Below, one piece after another: positions 50,385-59,404 of a DNA stretch of 64,000 nt (position 1 is the first letter of the stretch; each line of letters starts with the position of its first letter). Position numbers and translations under genes: made by a program. The notes under the pieces are model-generated. The model worked only from the letters and a program-made list of their open reading frames with translations. It searched no databases and was not told the DNA's origin. Origin of the DNA: Bradyrhizobium canariense (GTDB lineage: Bacteria > Pseudomonadota > Alphaproteobacteria > Rhizobiales > Xanthobacteraceae). Where the stretch lies: contig NZ_VSST01000052.1 in assembly GCF_019402665.1 (NCBI RefSeq), forward strand, positions 1-64,000, written 5' to 3'.

Positions 50385-50675
50385 ATGTCGCGCCGAACCA
50401 TCGTTTCACTTACCGCATCCGCAATCATTGGCATCGCCTGCATCGCGACTGTTTCGACCGACGCCTTCGCGTATCGAAGAGGCGTCGGGGTTGGTCGAGT
50501 TGGTGTTCATCACGGCGGTGTCTATCGCGGTGGCGTCTATCGTGGTGCAGTCGTGCGCCGCGGAGTTGCCGTGGGCGTCGGAGCTGCTGCGGTTGGTGCG
50601 GCAGCTTACGGTGCCTACGGAGCCTACGGCGGCTATCGCCGCTGCGGCTACGAACCTTACCCGCCTTGCTACTAG
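50385..50675 (+). CDS. Small glycine-rich exported protein
   Basis: 96 residues: signal peptide (SRRTIVSLTASAIIGIACIATVSTDAFA) then a Gly/Val/Arg/Tyr-rich mature region with GGVYRGGVYRGAVV repeats, and two cysteines near the end. GGAG lies seven bases before ATG 50385. The glycine-repeat composition resembles small exported rhizobial proteins of unknown function. Confidence 0.72.
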   Translation: MSRRTIVSLTASAIIGIACIATVSTDAFAYRRGVGVGRVGVHHGGVYRGGVYRGAVVRRGVAVGVGAAAVGAAAYGAYGAYGGYRRCGYEPYPPCY

Positions 50676-50696
50676 CCGGTCTTGTAGCCGGTCTTG
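50673..50696 (+). repeat. 12-bp tandem duplication including the stop codon
   Basis: TAGCCGGTCTTG occurs twice in a row starting at the stop codon of the small glycine-rich protein, so two in-frame TAG codons end the gene. It marks a small recent duplication. Confidence 0.85.
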
Positions 50697-51055
50697 GCGC
50701 AGCGGCCAGAGCACCGATGGGTCGGCTGTGCGCGGAGCACCTCTCTCCGAGCGGGGAGAGGTGATCCGAGTTCCGGGCCCGCACACACGCGATCCGAGCT
50801 GTGCTCGCTTCACCGTGCGTATTGGCGCGTCTGTTGCTCGACAGGTCGACTTCTAGCGAGGCGTGCGTGCCATCTTCGCCGGCCGCCACCGTGAGAGGTT
50901 GAACGCCGAAAAGTCAATCGCTGCGTGCATTCGCGGCGACCAGGAAAAAGCGGCAAAGCTGCGGCTGTCAAGGATACATCAGGGTAGAACGGAGCTTATC
51001 CCCGTAATAAACCCAATGCCGTTAGGGGTTCTGGGTGCGTATGGGAGGATCAATA
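50676..51055. other. 380-bp intergenic region with a hairpin
   Basis: Contains a perfect hairpin (ACCTCTCTCCG..GGGGAGAGGT type, 50739-50762), suitable to end transcription of the upstream gene. No convincing ORF; the promoter of the gene at 51056 lies at its right end. Confidence 0.45.
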
Positions 51056-51562
51056 ATGGCAAACGTCGAACAATTGCGCAGGCGGGACGGAGTAAACCTG
51101 GTCCAGCTCGAGGAGGACATTGCATCGATACGCTCGGGAAGCTCTCTTGCTTCCATTGCGCTGCCTGATTACGTCGAGCACACCGCGGGCGTGACGCGCG
51201 TCGGCGCGCTCAGTGCAGAGGCGGTCGTTCGGGACTATGAGTCCGCTGCAAAAGAGATCGAGGCCATGGGCACCGAGTTGATCGACGCCGCGCAAAAATG
51301 CGAGGCGCTGACAGCCCAGGTCCATGATGCGATCGCCTTCATGCGAGAAACGGCGGCGGAGTATCGTGAAGAGGGTCGGAAGATCTTCAGGCGCATCGAA
51401 GAATGTGCGCTGTTCACCGAAGACGTCCGCAAGACATGCGAACAGGTCAAGCGCAGAATGGTCGACGTCTCGCTAGGCTCATCGTCCAACGAGGAGTTCG
51501 CATCGCAACAGCCCGAGTTGAACGGGATCGCCGCCAAGGTGTCGATGAGCGAGATACGGTGA
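51056..51562 (+). CDS. Coiled-coil hypothetical protein
   Basis: 168 residues. GGGAGG lies seven bases before ATG 51056. A first part (VEQLRRRDGVNLVQLEEDIASIRSGSSLASIALPDYVEH) is followed by a long helix-rich middle (AAKEIEAMGTELIDAAQKCEALTAQVHDAIAFMRETAAEYREEGRKIFRRIEECALF). No domain recognised. Cytoplasmic. Next to repeat copies and a ParB-like gene. Confidence 0.68.
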   Translation: MANVEQLRRRDGVNLVQLEEDIASIRSGSSLASIALPDYVEHTAGVTRVGALSAEAVVRDYESAAKEIEAMGTELIDAAQKCEALTAQVHDAIAFMRETAAEYREEGRKIFRRIEECALFTEDVRKTCEQVKRRMVDVSLGSSSNEEFASQQPELNGIAAKVSMSEIR

Positions 51563-51580
51563 GGCGGGCGTAGATAGCGC

Positions 51581-51683
51581 GTAGGGTGGGTTGAGCTCAA
51601 GGTCGTAGGATGGGTTGAGCCCTTACGAGACCCATCATCTCTCGCCGATCGAGCGGTGATGGGTATCGCTTCGCTCCACCCGA
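51581..51683. repeat. Palindromic repeat, GTAGGATGGGT family, with an extra half-copy
   Basis: A partial copy (GTAGGGTGGGTTGAGC, 51581-51596) is followed by a whole copy beginning GTAGGATGGGTTGAGC (51605) and ending CTCCACCC. Tail-to-head arrangement suggests nested insertion or duplication. Confidence 0.78.
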
Positions 51684-51697
51684 GCTGGAGCCAACAA

Positions 51698-52213
51698 TCA
51701 ATAGCGGCCGCCGTGGCCCTTTTGCTGCGTGATCCAGTCCGACAATGTTGTCGGTGTCGATCCCACGGTCCGGCCCGGTGATGCCTTCGGATTGTCGCGA
51801 ACGCCTTTCGTCGGACGGGTGCGCGGCGGTTCCGTTCCGTTGACGCTCTTCGAGCCAGCCATAGATGCTTCCGCAGCTTCCTTCTCGAGGCGCAGCTGTT
51901 TCAATCGCGCCATCTTGATGCGCTCTGCCTCGACTGCGGGTCCTTCGGAGAGCAGCGGCCTGTGTTGAGCGACCTCCGCCGGGACGATGACACCGAGTAT
52001 CGTCGTCTCGCCGAGCGCCTTGCAGGCTTCGAGCCGATGCAGTCCCTCGACCAGAACGAGGCGGTCTCCGTCGAGCCGGACGGAAATGGGTTCCTGTTGT
52101 CCGATGTCCAGCATACTTTCAGCGATCTCTCCGACGGTCTCGGGCTTGATGGCTTTCTTCTGCTTCGTGGGAACGAAGATCTTCTCGATCGGGAAGCTTT
52201 CCGGTTTGGGCAT
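51698..52213 (-). CDS. ParB N-terminal-like domain protein
   Basis: 171 residues. The ParB/Srx-type fold is seen as IKPETVGEIAESMLDIGQQEPISVRLDGDRLVLVEGLHRLEACKALGETTI, with the nucleotide-binding G(L/E)HR motif. The C-terminal half is Lys/Arg-rich and disordered. There is no helix-turn-helix, so it is not a partition ParB; it could be a nuclease or regulator of the same fold. It stands alone, next to the repeats. Confidence 0.82.
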   Translation of the reverse strand: MPKPESFPIEKIFVPTKQKKAIKPETVGEIAESMLDIGQQEPISVRLDGDRLVLVEGLHRLEACKALGETTILGVIVPAEVAQHRPLLSEGPAVEAERIKMARLKQLRLEKEAAEASMAGSKSVNGTEPPRTRPTKGVRDNPKASPGRTVGSTPTTLSDWITQQKGHGGRY

Positions 52214-52505
52214 TACTTGACTCCGCTTCTACCGGGCCCGTCGGAACCGATGCCGGCGGTGGTCGGAGTTTAGGAGGGAAGGGCTCGACCGCAAAGGTAA
52301 TTTCGGCGGCAGGGTGTTGATGAGCTCGCAGGATGGGTTGAGCCCTTGCGAAACCCATCCCTTCTGTGGATTTGGCGGCGATGGGTATCGCTTCGCTCCA
52401 CCCATCCTACGTGCTGTCGCCGCAATACCGAGCACATGTCGCTGTCGTAGACCTCGGGCTTGCCTGCAGCTTCCGGGCGACGCATCCGCAGGGCGGATCG
52501 GCCAC
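52214..52505. other. 290-bp intergenic region with one GTAGGATGGGT-family repeat
   Basis: Holds the palindromic repeat at 52328-52410. No supported ORF in the rest. The right part is the tail of the DUF2442 gene's transcript. Confidence 0.45.
52328..52410. repeat. Palindromic repeat, GTAGGATGGGT family
   Basis: Left arm GCAGGATGGGTTGAGC, right arm GCTCCACCCATCCTAC. The two arms nearly match over the whole length, giving an imperfect 80-bp hairpin. Confidence 0.82.
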
Positions 52506-52754
52506 TTAGGCGGCGTGTTCCGGGGAGCGCGTGACATCGCCGCGTCCCGCGAGAAGGCCGGCAACGGAGATATCTTCGTCAAGCGCTTCCCAGTGCAGGC
52601 CGACGCGGCTGAGCTCGACCTGGTTGCGTTCGTCTGGCGTTGCATGGAGCAGGCGCGGAAACCACGCAAGCGGGATCCCGAGTGTCCTTCCATCGGACAG
52701 TTCGACCCACATCGTGTGTTCGTCGAAGCGAACGCTAGTTGCCGAAATGGTCAT
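52506..52754 (-). CDS. DUF2442-domain protein
   Basis: 82 residues. The domain is plain: VRFDEHTMWVELSDGRTLGIPLAWFPRLLHATPDERNQVELSRVGLHWEALDEDISVAGLL. It overlaps the preceding DUF4160 gene by 20 bp, so translation is coupled. The DUF4160/DUF2442 pair recurs widely as a two-gene unit and has been suggested to act like a toxin-antitoxin pair; this is unproved. Confidence 0.88.
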   Translation of the reverse strand: MTISATSVRFDEHTMWVELSDGRTLGIPLAWFPRLLHATPDERNQVELSRVGLHWEALDEDISVAGLLAGRGDVTRSPEHAA

Positions 52755-52980
52755 GCCAGGCCTTCAGGAGAAGATCGCGATTGTCTTCCACGACGCGCAG
52801 GATATTCGAAAGTTCCCGCGGATTGAACCCATAACTGTCGGCTATTGATATGCCAGGCTCAAGCCAAATCTTGGCGTCCCGGCCGCCGCCTTTGACATGA
52901 ATATGGGGCAGCTCGGGTGGCTGCCCCTCATTTGAGAAGAAGTAGTAACGCAAGCCGCCCTGGCGTAATGCAACTGGCAT
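52735..52980 (-). CDS. DUF4160-domain protein
   Basis: 81 residues: YYFFSNEGQPPELPHIHVKGGGRDAKIWLEPG is the DUF4160 signature, followed by the helix NPRELSNILRVVEDNRDLLLKAWHDHFG. GGAGG lies five bases before ATG 52980. First of a two-gene unit with DUF2442. Confidence 0.88.
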   Translation of the reverse strand: MPVALRQGGLRYYFFSNEGQPPELPHIHVKGGGRDAKIWLEPGISIADSYGFNPRELSNILRVVEDNRDLLLKAWHDHFGN

Positions 52981-53011
52981 CAATGCCTCCGGGCGGCTTG
53001 CGCTATTGGTA

Positions 53012-56000
53012 TCAGCTGCACCCCGTCGTGCTGCCGCACGTATCGCACTTCATGCACGTGCCATTCCGCACCAGCGTGAAGTTGCCGCACTCGCTGCACA
53101 TCTCGCCCTCATAGCCCTTGGCTTTGGCTTCCGCGCGGCGCTCGGCCTTGCTGGGCACTGCGACTTGCGCGCTGCCGGCCTTGCTCCATTGCAGGGCTTC
53201 CAACTTCTCGGTGGGCGAGAGGTCGTGGGCCACTTCCTGCTTCAGCGCGACCGCGCCTTCCAGGACGTCGCCGGCACGGCCCGCGCCGTGGGAGGCGAGC
53301 GAGGTGACCTTGCTGCCGCCCGCCGGTGCGCTGTCGTTGCCTTGCGCGACCGCGGTCGAGCCGCCGCGCATCACCACGAGGTTGTCGGTGCGGGAGCGGG
53401 TGAGGCCGCGCGACACCAGCTTGGAGGCGCGCTGGCCGTGATCATCAGGCTCCTTGCCTTCCTCGACGCCCTTGCCGAGCACGTCGAACCCGGTCTCACT
53501 GGGATCGACATGGGCGAGGTCGAAGCGGCTGAGATAGCTCACCGCCAGCTCGCGGAAGACGTAGTCGAGGATCGAGGTCGCATATTTGATGCTGTCGTTG
53601 CCCTGCACCGGGCCCGCCGGCTCGAAGCGGGTGAAGGTGAAGGCGTCGACATATTCGTCGAGCGGCACGCCGTACTGGAGACCCAGCGACACCGCGATGG
53701 CGAAGTTGTTGATGAAGGAGCGCAGTGCGGCGCCTTCCTTGTGCATGTCGATGAAGATCTCGCCGATACGGCCGTCGTCATACTCGCCGGTACGCAGATA
53801 CACCTTGTGGCCGCCGACGACCGCCTTCTGGGTGTAGCCCTTGCGGCGATCCGGCATCTTCTCGCGCTCGCGCATCACGATGATGCGCTCGACCAGCTTC
53901 TCGACGATCTTTTCCGAGACCTGGGCGGTGCGGGCCGCCATCGGCTTGTCGTAGAGATGATCGACCGCATCGTCCTCGTCCTCATCATCGCTGATGAGCT
54001 GCGAGTTGAGCGGCTGGCTGAGCTTGGAGCCGTCGCGATAGAGCGCGTTGGCCTTCAGCGCCAGCTTCCACGACAGCATGTAGGCGGACTTGCAGTCCTC
54101 TACAGTTGCGTCGTTCGGCATGTTGATGGTCTTGGAGATCGCACCCGAGATGAAGGGCTGCGCCGCCGACATCATGCGGATGTGGCTCTCGACCGAGAGA
54201 TAGCGCTTGCCGACCTTGCCGCAGGGGTTGGCGCAGTCGAACACCGGATAATGTTCGGCCTTGAGGTGCGGGGCACCTTCCACCGTCATCGCGCCGCAGA
54301 TGTGGACGTTGGCCGCCTCGATCTCGCGCTTGGTGAAGCCGACGGCTTGGAGCAGGTCGAAGCCGGGGGCCGCGATCGCCTCTGCGCCGATGCCGAGCTG
54401 GTCGCGGATGAAGTCCTCGCCAAAAGTCCATTTGTTGAAGGCGAACTTGATGTCGAACGCGGTCGGCAGCGCCTTTTCGACCTTGGCGATGGCTTCGTCG
54501 GTGAAGCCCTTGGCCTTCAGCGTCGAGGCGTTGATGCCCGGCGCGTTGGAGAGCGAGCCGTGGCCGACGGCGTAGGCCTCGATCTCCGCGATCTCGCTCT
54601 CGCGATAGCCGAGCGCGCGAAGCGCTGCCGGGACCGCGCGGTTGATGATTTTGAAGTAGCCGCCGCCGGCGAGCTTCTTGAATTTCACCAGCGCAAAATC
54701 AGGCTCGATGCCGGTGGTGTCGCAATCCATCACGAGGCCGATCGTGCCGGTCGGCGCGATCACCGTGGTCTGGGCGTTGCGATAGCCGTGCTTCTCGCCG
54801 AGCTCGAGCGCCGCATCCCAGGCGGCTTGCGCATGCGTGACGAGGTCTCCTTGCGGGCAGGACACCAGGTCCATCGGCACGGGGTTGACGCTCAGCGCCT
54901 CGTAGCCGTTGGACTGGCCATGGGCGGCGCGGCGGTGATTGCGGATCACGCGCAGCATGTGCGCGGCGTTCTTTTTGTAGCCGGGGAAGGTGCCGAGCTC
55001 GGCCGCCATCTCGGCCGAAGTCTTGTAGGTGATGCCGGTCATGATCGCGGTCAGCGCGCCGGCGATCGCGCGGCCTTCTTTGCTGTCATAAGACAGACCC
55101 ATGGTCATCAGGAGGCCGCCGATATTGGCGTAGCCGAGGCCGAGCGTGCGGAACTCGTAGGAGAGCTCGGCGATCGACTTCGACGGGAACTGCGCCATCA
55201 TCACCGAGATTTCGAGCACGATGGTCCAGAGCCGGCAGAGGTGCTCGTAGCCTTCGACGTCGAAGCGCTTGGAGGGGACGTCGTAGAACGTCAGCAGATT
55301 GGCAGAGGCGAGGTTGCACGCCGTGTCGTCCAGGAACATGTATTCCGAGCACGGATTGGAGGCGCGGATGTCGCCGGACGCCTTGCAGGTGTGCCAGTCG
55401 TTCATGGTGGTGTTGAAGTGCAGGCCCGGGTCGGCCGACGCCCAGGCGGCGTAGCCGATCTTTTCCCAGAGGTCGCGCGCCTTCAGCGTCTTGGTGATCT
55501 TCTTGGTGGTGCGCCCGACGAGATTCCAGTCGCCGTTGGTCTCGACCGCGCGCAGGAAGTCGTCCTTCAGCGACACCGAATTGTTGGAGTTCTGGCCTGA
55601 TACCGTGAGGTAGGCTTCCGAATCCCAGTCGGTGTCGTAGACGTCGAACTGGATGTCCTTGTAGCCTTGCTTCGCGAACTGGATGACGCGCTTGATGTAA
55701 TTGTCAGGCACGAGGCTGCGGCGCGCGAGCTTGATCTCGCGGCGGAGCGCCGGGTTCTTCTCGGGATCGAAGCAATCGTCGCCCGAGCCTTCGCAATTGA
55801 CGCAGGCCTTGAGCACCGCCTTGAGGTGCTTCTGGTTGATCTTGGAGCCGGTGACGAGAGCCGCGACCTTCTGCTCCTCCTTCACCTTCCAGTCGATATA
55901 GGTCTCGATGTCGGGGTGATCGACGTCGACGACGACCATCTTGGCGGCGCGGCGCGTGGTGCCGCCGGACTTGATCGCGCCCGCGGCGCGGTCGCCGATC

Positions 56001-56776
56001 TTGAGGAAGCTCATCAGGCCGGACGAGCGGCCGCCGCCAGAGAGGCGTTCGCCTTCGCCGCGCAGGCGCGAGAAGTTGGAGCCGGTGCCGGAGCCGTATT
56101 TGAACAGGCGGGCTTCGCGGACCCAGAGGTCCATGATGCCGCCCTCGTTGACGAGGTCGTCACCGACGCCCTGGATGAAGCAGGCGTGCGGCTGCGGATG
56201 CTCGTAGGAGGATTTCGACCGGGTCAGCTTGCCGGTGAAGGGGTCGACGTAATAATGGCCCTGGCCGGGGCCGTCGATGCCATAGGCCCAATGAAGCCCG
56301 GTGTTGAACCATTGCGGCGAGTTCGGCGCGACCATCTGCATGGTCAGCATGTAGCGGAGCTCGTCGTAGAAGGTCTGGGCGTCCTCGTCGGAGGAGAAGT
56401 AGTTGCCCTTCCAGCCCCAATAGGTCCAGCAGCCGGCGAGACGGTCGAACACCTGCTTGGCCGAGAGCTCGCTGACGAAGCGCTCTTTCTCGGGCAGGAG
56501 GGCGAGCGCCTCGGTGTCGGGCACGGAGCGCCACAGGAAGGAGGGAACGGATTCTTCCTCGACCTTCTTCAGGCGCGCGGCAACGCCGGCCTTGCGGAAG
56601 TACTTCTGGGCGAGGACGTCGGAGGCGACCTGCGACCACGCGGTCGGGACCTCGACATTGTCGAGCTTGAACACGACCGAGCCGTCGGGATTCCTGATCT
56701 CCGACGTGGTGAGCCGGAACTCGATGCCGGCGTAAGGTGACTGTCCCGAAGTGGTGTGGCGCCGCTCAATCCGCAT
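53012..56776 (-). CDS. nrdJ: B12-dependent ribonucleotide reductase (class II)
   Basis: 1254 residues, the large form of adenosylcobalamin-dependent ribonucleotide reductase that makes deoxynucleotides without oxygen. Motifs: [26 protein letters not shown], the catalytic NPCSEYMF with its active-site Cys and Glu, PTGTIG, and a C-terminal zinc-ribbon-like tail with [21 protein letters not shown]. The N-terminus is [15 protein letters not shown]. The only enzyme of its kind in this window. It stands alone with a long leader region. Confidence 0.96.
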   Translation of the reverse strand: MRIERRHTTSGQSPYAGIEFRLTTSEIRNPDGSVVFKLDNVEVPTAWSQVASDVLAQKYFRKAGVAARLKKVEEESVPSFLWRSVPDTEALALLPEKERFVSELSAKQVFDRLAGCWTYWGWKGNYFSSDEDAQTFYDELRYMLTMQMVAPNSPQWFNTGLHWAYGIDGPGQGHYYVDPFTGKLTRSKSSYEHPQPHACFIQGVGDDLVNEGGIMDLWVREARLFKYGSGTGSNFSRLRGEGERLSGGGRSSGLMSFLKIGDRAAGAIKSGGTTRRAAKMVVVDVDHPDIETYIDWKVKEEQKVAALVTGSKINQKHLKAVLKACVNCEGSGDDCFDPEKNPALRREIKLARRSLVPDNYIKRVIQFAKQGYKDIQFDVYDTDWDSEAYLTVSGQNSNNSVSLKDDFLRAVETNGDWNLVGRTTKKITKTLKARDLWEKIGYAAWASADPGLHFNTTMNDWHTCKASGDIRASNPCSEYMFLDDTACNLASANLLTFYDVPSKRFDVEGYEHLCRLWTIVLEISVMMAQFPSKSIAELSYEFRTLGLGYANIGGLLMTMGLSYDSKEGRAIAGALTAIMTGITYKTSAEMAAELGTFPGYKKNAAHMLRVIRNHRRAAHGQSNGYEALSVNPVPMDLVSCPQGDLVTHAQAAWDAALELGEKHGYRNAQTTVIAPTGTIGLVMDCDTTGIEPDFALVKFKKLAGGGYFKIINRAVPAALRALGYRESEIAEIEAYAVGHGSLSNAPGINASTLKAKGFTDEAIAKVEKALPTAFDIKFAFNKWTFGEDFIRDQLGIGAEAIAAPGFDLLQAVGFTKREIEAANVHICGAMTVEGAPHLKAEHYPVFDCANPCGKVGKRYLSVESHIRMMSAAQPFISGAISKTINMPNDATVEDCKSAYMLSWKLALKANALYRDGSKLSQPLNSQLISDDEDEDDAVDHLYDKPMAARTAQVSEKIVEKLVERIIVMREREKMPDRRKGYTQKAVVGGHKVYLRTGEYDDGRIGEIFIDMHKEGAALRSFINNFAIAVSLGLQYGVPLDEYVDAFTFTRFEPAGPVQGNDSIKYATSILDYVFRELAVSYLSRFDLAHVDPSETGFDVLGKGVEEGKEPDDHGQRASKLVSRGLTRSRTDNLVVMRGGSTAVAQGNDSAPAGGSKVTSLASHGAGRAGDVLEGAVALKQEVAHDLSPTEKLEALQWSKAGSAQVAVPSKAERRAEAKAKGYEGEMCSECGNFTLVRNGTCMKCDTCGSTTGCS

Positions 56777-56837
56777 GGTCTTGCCCCGTCCTATCTTTGA
56801 CCGGACCGCCTCCGTTCAGGCGTACCGGGTCATCATT

Positions 56838-56990
56838 TCATTTCGCGGTGCTCGAGGCCGCCTGGCCCTTGGCATCGCAGTTCAGCCGGTAGACCCGGCC
56901 CATTTTCTCCCGACGCGATTCCTCGATGCGCGCACCGATCATCCGCCGGCACGTCCAGACCCATCCGCCCCAAAGGGATGAGCCCGACAT
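56838..56990 (-). CDS. Possible 50-residue ORF upstream of nrdJ
   Basis: From ATG 56990 this frame encodes SGSSLWGGWVWTCRRMIGARIEESRREKMGRVYRL in outline, with a Trp-rich start and a basic helix. It runs in the same direction as nrdJ, 61 bp before it. No ribosome-binding site is visible. It could be a leader peptide or chance. Confidence 0.25.
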   Translation of the reverse strand: MSGSSLWGGWVWTCRRMIGARIEESRREKMGRVYRLNCDAKGQAASSTAK

Positions 56991-57412
56991 GCGTTCAACG
57001 CCCCACAACGTCACGTCTTCAACCATTGCCATCCGGGCCTGTTTCCAGCCCGTTCAGGCGCCCGAAAAGTCCGCTCTCGCCGGGCAGACAAGCCCGTATC
57101 CCGCTGCCTTTGTCTGGCTTGGCGGAGTGCTGTTTTGCAGACCCTTTGGGGGAGTGCCGGCGGGACGCAAACACACTCGCGCCGAACGGATCGAAAACTA
57201 GGACTCTCCGTTACGCCCGTCAAGAACTAGTGCGAGTTCCTGAATCAAATACTAAATATGGTGGATTGTGGGGGATAACAGGGGGCAGGCCCGCGCCTGT
57301 TGTTGAGCCAAGTATCAGTGAGTCCTCAGGGATTCCCAACCGAAAAAATTTCCATCTTGGGGCGCCGCTGAGGCTTCACCCCGCTGTTCACAGGGCAGGT
57401 ATATTTTTGAAT

Positions 57413-57474
57413 GGCGGGCTTGCCTCCGGGGGACTCACGTAGGGCTACGGAAGGTGAGGGCAGGCATTCCCGCC
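57413..57474 (+). ncRNA. Candidate structured leader of the EamA gene
   Basis: Nested stems GGCGGG/CCCGCC (57413-18 with 57469-74), TGCC/GGCA (57421-24 with 57459-62) and CTCAC/GTGAG (57434-38 with 57454-58) form one long hairpin with a purine-rich bulge. It sits 62 bp before the EamA ATG, so it may be a riboswitch-like leader or just a hairpin. It does not match the TPP, FMN, SAM or cobalamin consensus that I know. Confidence 0.35.
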
Positions 57475-57536
57475 GGGGTGGTGGTGGGAGGGGCGAATCC
57501 GCGCCAAGCTCGATCAGATTTTGCCGGACTACCCAC

Positions 57537-58433
57537 ATGCTTGATTCGACTCGGCCGGTGCTGCGAGCGCGCATCGCCCCGGCCGGCCTGATGTTCCTCG
57601 CCATCACCTCGGTGGGCTGGGGCTTCAACTGGCCGGTGACGAAATTCCTGTTGTCCGAGCTGCCGCCGCTGACCTTGCGCGGGGTGACCGGCGTGTTGGG
57701 CGCGGTGCTGCTGGCGGCGCTGGCGCTGATGCGCGCTGACAGCCTCAGGGTCCCGCGCGAGATCTGGCCGCGCCTTGTGACCGCCGCGGTCCTCAACGTC
57801 ACCGGCTGGATGGTGCTGATGGGCCTGGCGCTGCTGTGGCTGCCGGCGAGCGAAGCGGCGCTGATCGCCTACACCATGCCGGTCTGGGCCTCGCTGATCG
57901 CCTGGCCGGTGCTGGGCGAGCGGCCGACCTTGTTGCGCACCATCGCGCTGGTGATGGCTTTTGCCGGCCTCGCCTCGATCATGGGCGGCAACGGCTTTGC
58001 CGCCACCGCGGACAAGCTGCCGGGCATCATCATGGCGCTGTGCGGCGCACTCGGCTTCGCACTCGGCACGGTGTTTTCGAAGAAGTACCCGATCCGTCTG
58101 CCGCCGATCACGGCCGCGGCCTGGCAGATCGGGATCGGCTGCCTGCCGATCACGATCATCGGCCTCGCCGTCGAGACCACGCATCTGGAGCTGGTGACGC
58201 CGGTCGGATGGTGGCTGCTGGTCTATTCGACCGTGGTGCAGTTCTGCATCGCCTATGTCAGCTGGTTCGCTGCCCTTGCGCGCCTGCCGGCCTCGGTCGC
58301 CGCGATCGGGACCATGGCAGTGCCTGTCATCGGCGTGGTGGCGTCCGCGATCGCGCTCCACGAGCCGTTGGGAGCAGGGCAGATCGCCGCGCTGATCTTC
58401 ACGCTGGCGGCGGTGGTGCTGGCGACGCGGTAA
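57537..58433 (+). CDS. EamA-family (DMT) transporter
   Basis: 298 residues, ten membrane segments, EamA repeats beginning MFLAITSVGWGFNWPVTKFLLSELPPLTLRGVTG and, in the second half, ALCGALGFALGTVFSKKYP. Substrate unknown. Start ATG 57537; the frame is open upstream but has no better signal. A long hairpin lies in the leader. It precedes the metal-efflux genes by 120 bp and is probably independent of them. Confidence 0.88.
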   Translation: MLDSTRPVLRARIAPAGLMFLAITSVGWGFNWPVTKFLLSELPPLTLRGVTGVLGAVLLAALALMRADSLRVPREIWPRLVTAAVLNVTGWMVLMGLALLWLPASEAALIAYTMPVWASLIAWPVLGERPTLLRTIALVMAFAGLASIMGGNGFAATADKLPGIIMALCGALGFALGTVFSKKYPIRLPPITAAAWQIGIGCLPITIIGLAVETTHLELVTPVGWWLLVYSTVVQFCIAYVSWFAALARLPASVAAIGTMAVPVIGVVASAIALHEPLGAGQIAALIFTLAAVVLATR

Positions 58434-58550
58434 TAGGGCGCGGACTCATGAAGTTTGGCCGCCCGATGTCCGCCTTGCTGCGGCTGACGATTTCGAACAT
58501 GTGAAGGCGGCGAGCTTCCAAAGTTCCGCCGCCCGTGGGATGTTCGGGCC

Positions 58551-58904
58551 ATGAATCTGCGGCGATTGCTCAGAGTTGCGTTCGCGGTCTTGGTGACCGT
58601 CGGTTTGACGTTGGCGCCCTTGGCGGCGCCGTCGGCCGCTGCGCAAGCTCGTCTTGACGGCATGAGCGACATGTCGATGTCGGCCGACATGCCCTGTTGC
58701 CCCAACGACCAGAAGAGCAATGACTGCCTGGACTGCCCGCTGGTTGCGATGTGCGTTCTGAAGACGACCCAGGCGGGACCCTCCGAGGCCGTCGCTTTGC
58801 CGCTGCGACACGCGATCCGGACCACCCACTCGGTGGCGGACGATTTGGTCGGCGACGGTTTGGTCCGTCCACCTCCCGACCAACCCCCTCGAACCCTGGC
58901 CTGA
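58551..58904 (+). CDS. Met/Cys-rich exported protein of the metal-efflux operon
   Basis: 117 residues. Signal peptide (RRLLRVAFAVLVTVGLTLAPLAAPSAAA) followed by a metal-site-like cluster: MSDMSMSADMPCCPN and CLDCPLVAMC, with five Met and five Cys in 30 residues, then a Pro-rich tail. The composition and its position before a CusA-type pump suggest a periplasmic copper or silver-binding protein; no named family recognised. Starts ATG 58551. Confidence 0.68.
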   Translation: MNLRRLLRVAFAVLVTVGLTLAPLAAPSAAAQARLDGMSDMSMSADMPCCPNDQKSNDCLDCPLVAMCVLKTTQAGPSEAVALPLRHAIRTTHSVADDLVGDGLVRPPPDQPPRTLA

Positions 58905-58996
58905 GCGGCGCTTGACGCCGATCGCGTCCGTGCGCCTCGCGCGCGCGGATGACGCGCGCCGCCTCGGCGGCGAATTCAGGACATCGAGGATACAAC

Positions 58997-59404
58997 ATGA
59001 AGACGTCTACCTTCGCGCGCGCCGTCCAGGCCGCGTTGATCGCTGCGGCCATCGGCGGCGCAAGCTCGGCCGCATTGGCCGACATGAAGGACTATAAGTT
59101 CGAGCTCGTCGACCAATCGGTGCAGGCCGGGCCAGACAAGGTCGTCACCGTCCGGCTCGTGAACACCAAGACCGGCAAACCGGTGCCGGATGCGGTGATC
59201 TTCGCCAGCCGTTTGGACATGGCTCCGGACGGCATGCAGGAGATGGCGACCAAGGTCGCGCCCATGCCGGGGACGGAGCCGGGCACGTACCGCTTCAAGG
59301 CGACCTTCGGCATGGCGGGGCGGTGGCAGCTTTCGCTCGGAGCCAAGGTCCAGGGCGAGACCGGCACCGTCGAGAACAAGCTCGTCATCACGGCGCAGAA
59401 GTGA
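58997..59404 (+). CDS. YtkA/FixH-like exported protein
   Basis: 135 residues. Signal peptide (FARAVQAALIAAAIGGASSAALA), then an immunoglobulin-like domain (VDQSVQAGPDKVVTVRLVNTKTGKPVPDAVIFASRLDMAPDGM...GTYRFKATFGMAGRWQLSLGAKV) as in YtkA/FixH proteins. Such domains are common next to RND metal pumps and may bind copper. GAGG precedes ATG 58997. The stop overlaps the start of the adaptor gene by four bases (GTGA). Confidence 0.82.
   Translation: MKTSTFARAVQAALIAAAIGGASSAALADMKDYKFELVDQSVQAGPDKVVTVRLVNTKTGKPVPDAVIFASRLDMAPDGMQEMATKVAPMPGTEPGTYRFKATFGMAGRWQLSLGAKVQGETGTVENKLVITAQK

Larger units (their letters stand above)
56777..57536. other. 760-bp intergenic region between nrdJ and the EamA gene
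   Basis: Divergent region that must contain two promoters. The right part (57413-57474) can fold into a long hairpin (separate entry). A stretch ACTAAATATGGTGG near 57250 has some likeness to an NrdR box (ACACNATATATAGTGT type) but is not close. A possible small ORF is listed separately. Confidence 0.4.

Noticed and set aside
52506-52980. Calling the DUF4160/DUF2442 pair a proven toxin-antitoxin system
   Set aside because: The association is only suggested for these families; neither sequence has a known toxin motif.
53006-55600. 864-residue plus-strand frame opposite nrdJ
   Set aside because: Pure antisense shadow of nrdJ; biased composition and no domain.
57280-57510. Possible known riboswitch (TPP, FMN, cobalamin, SAM-II) near the EamA gene
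   Set aside because: The conserved boxes of these classes are missing; only a generic hairpin remains, listed as a candidate.
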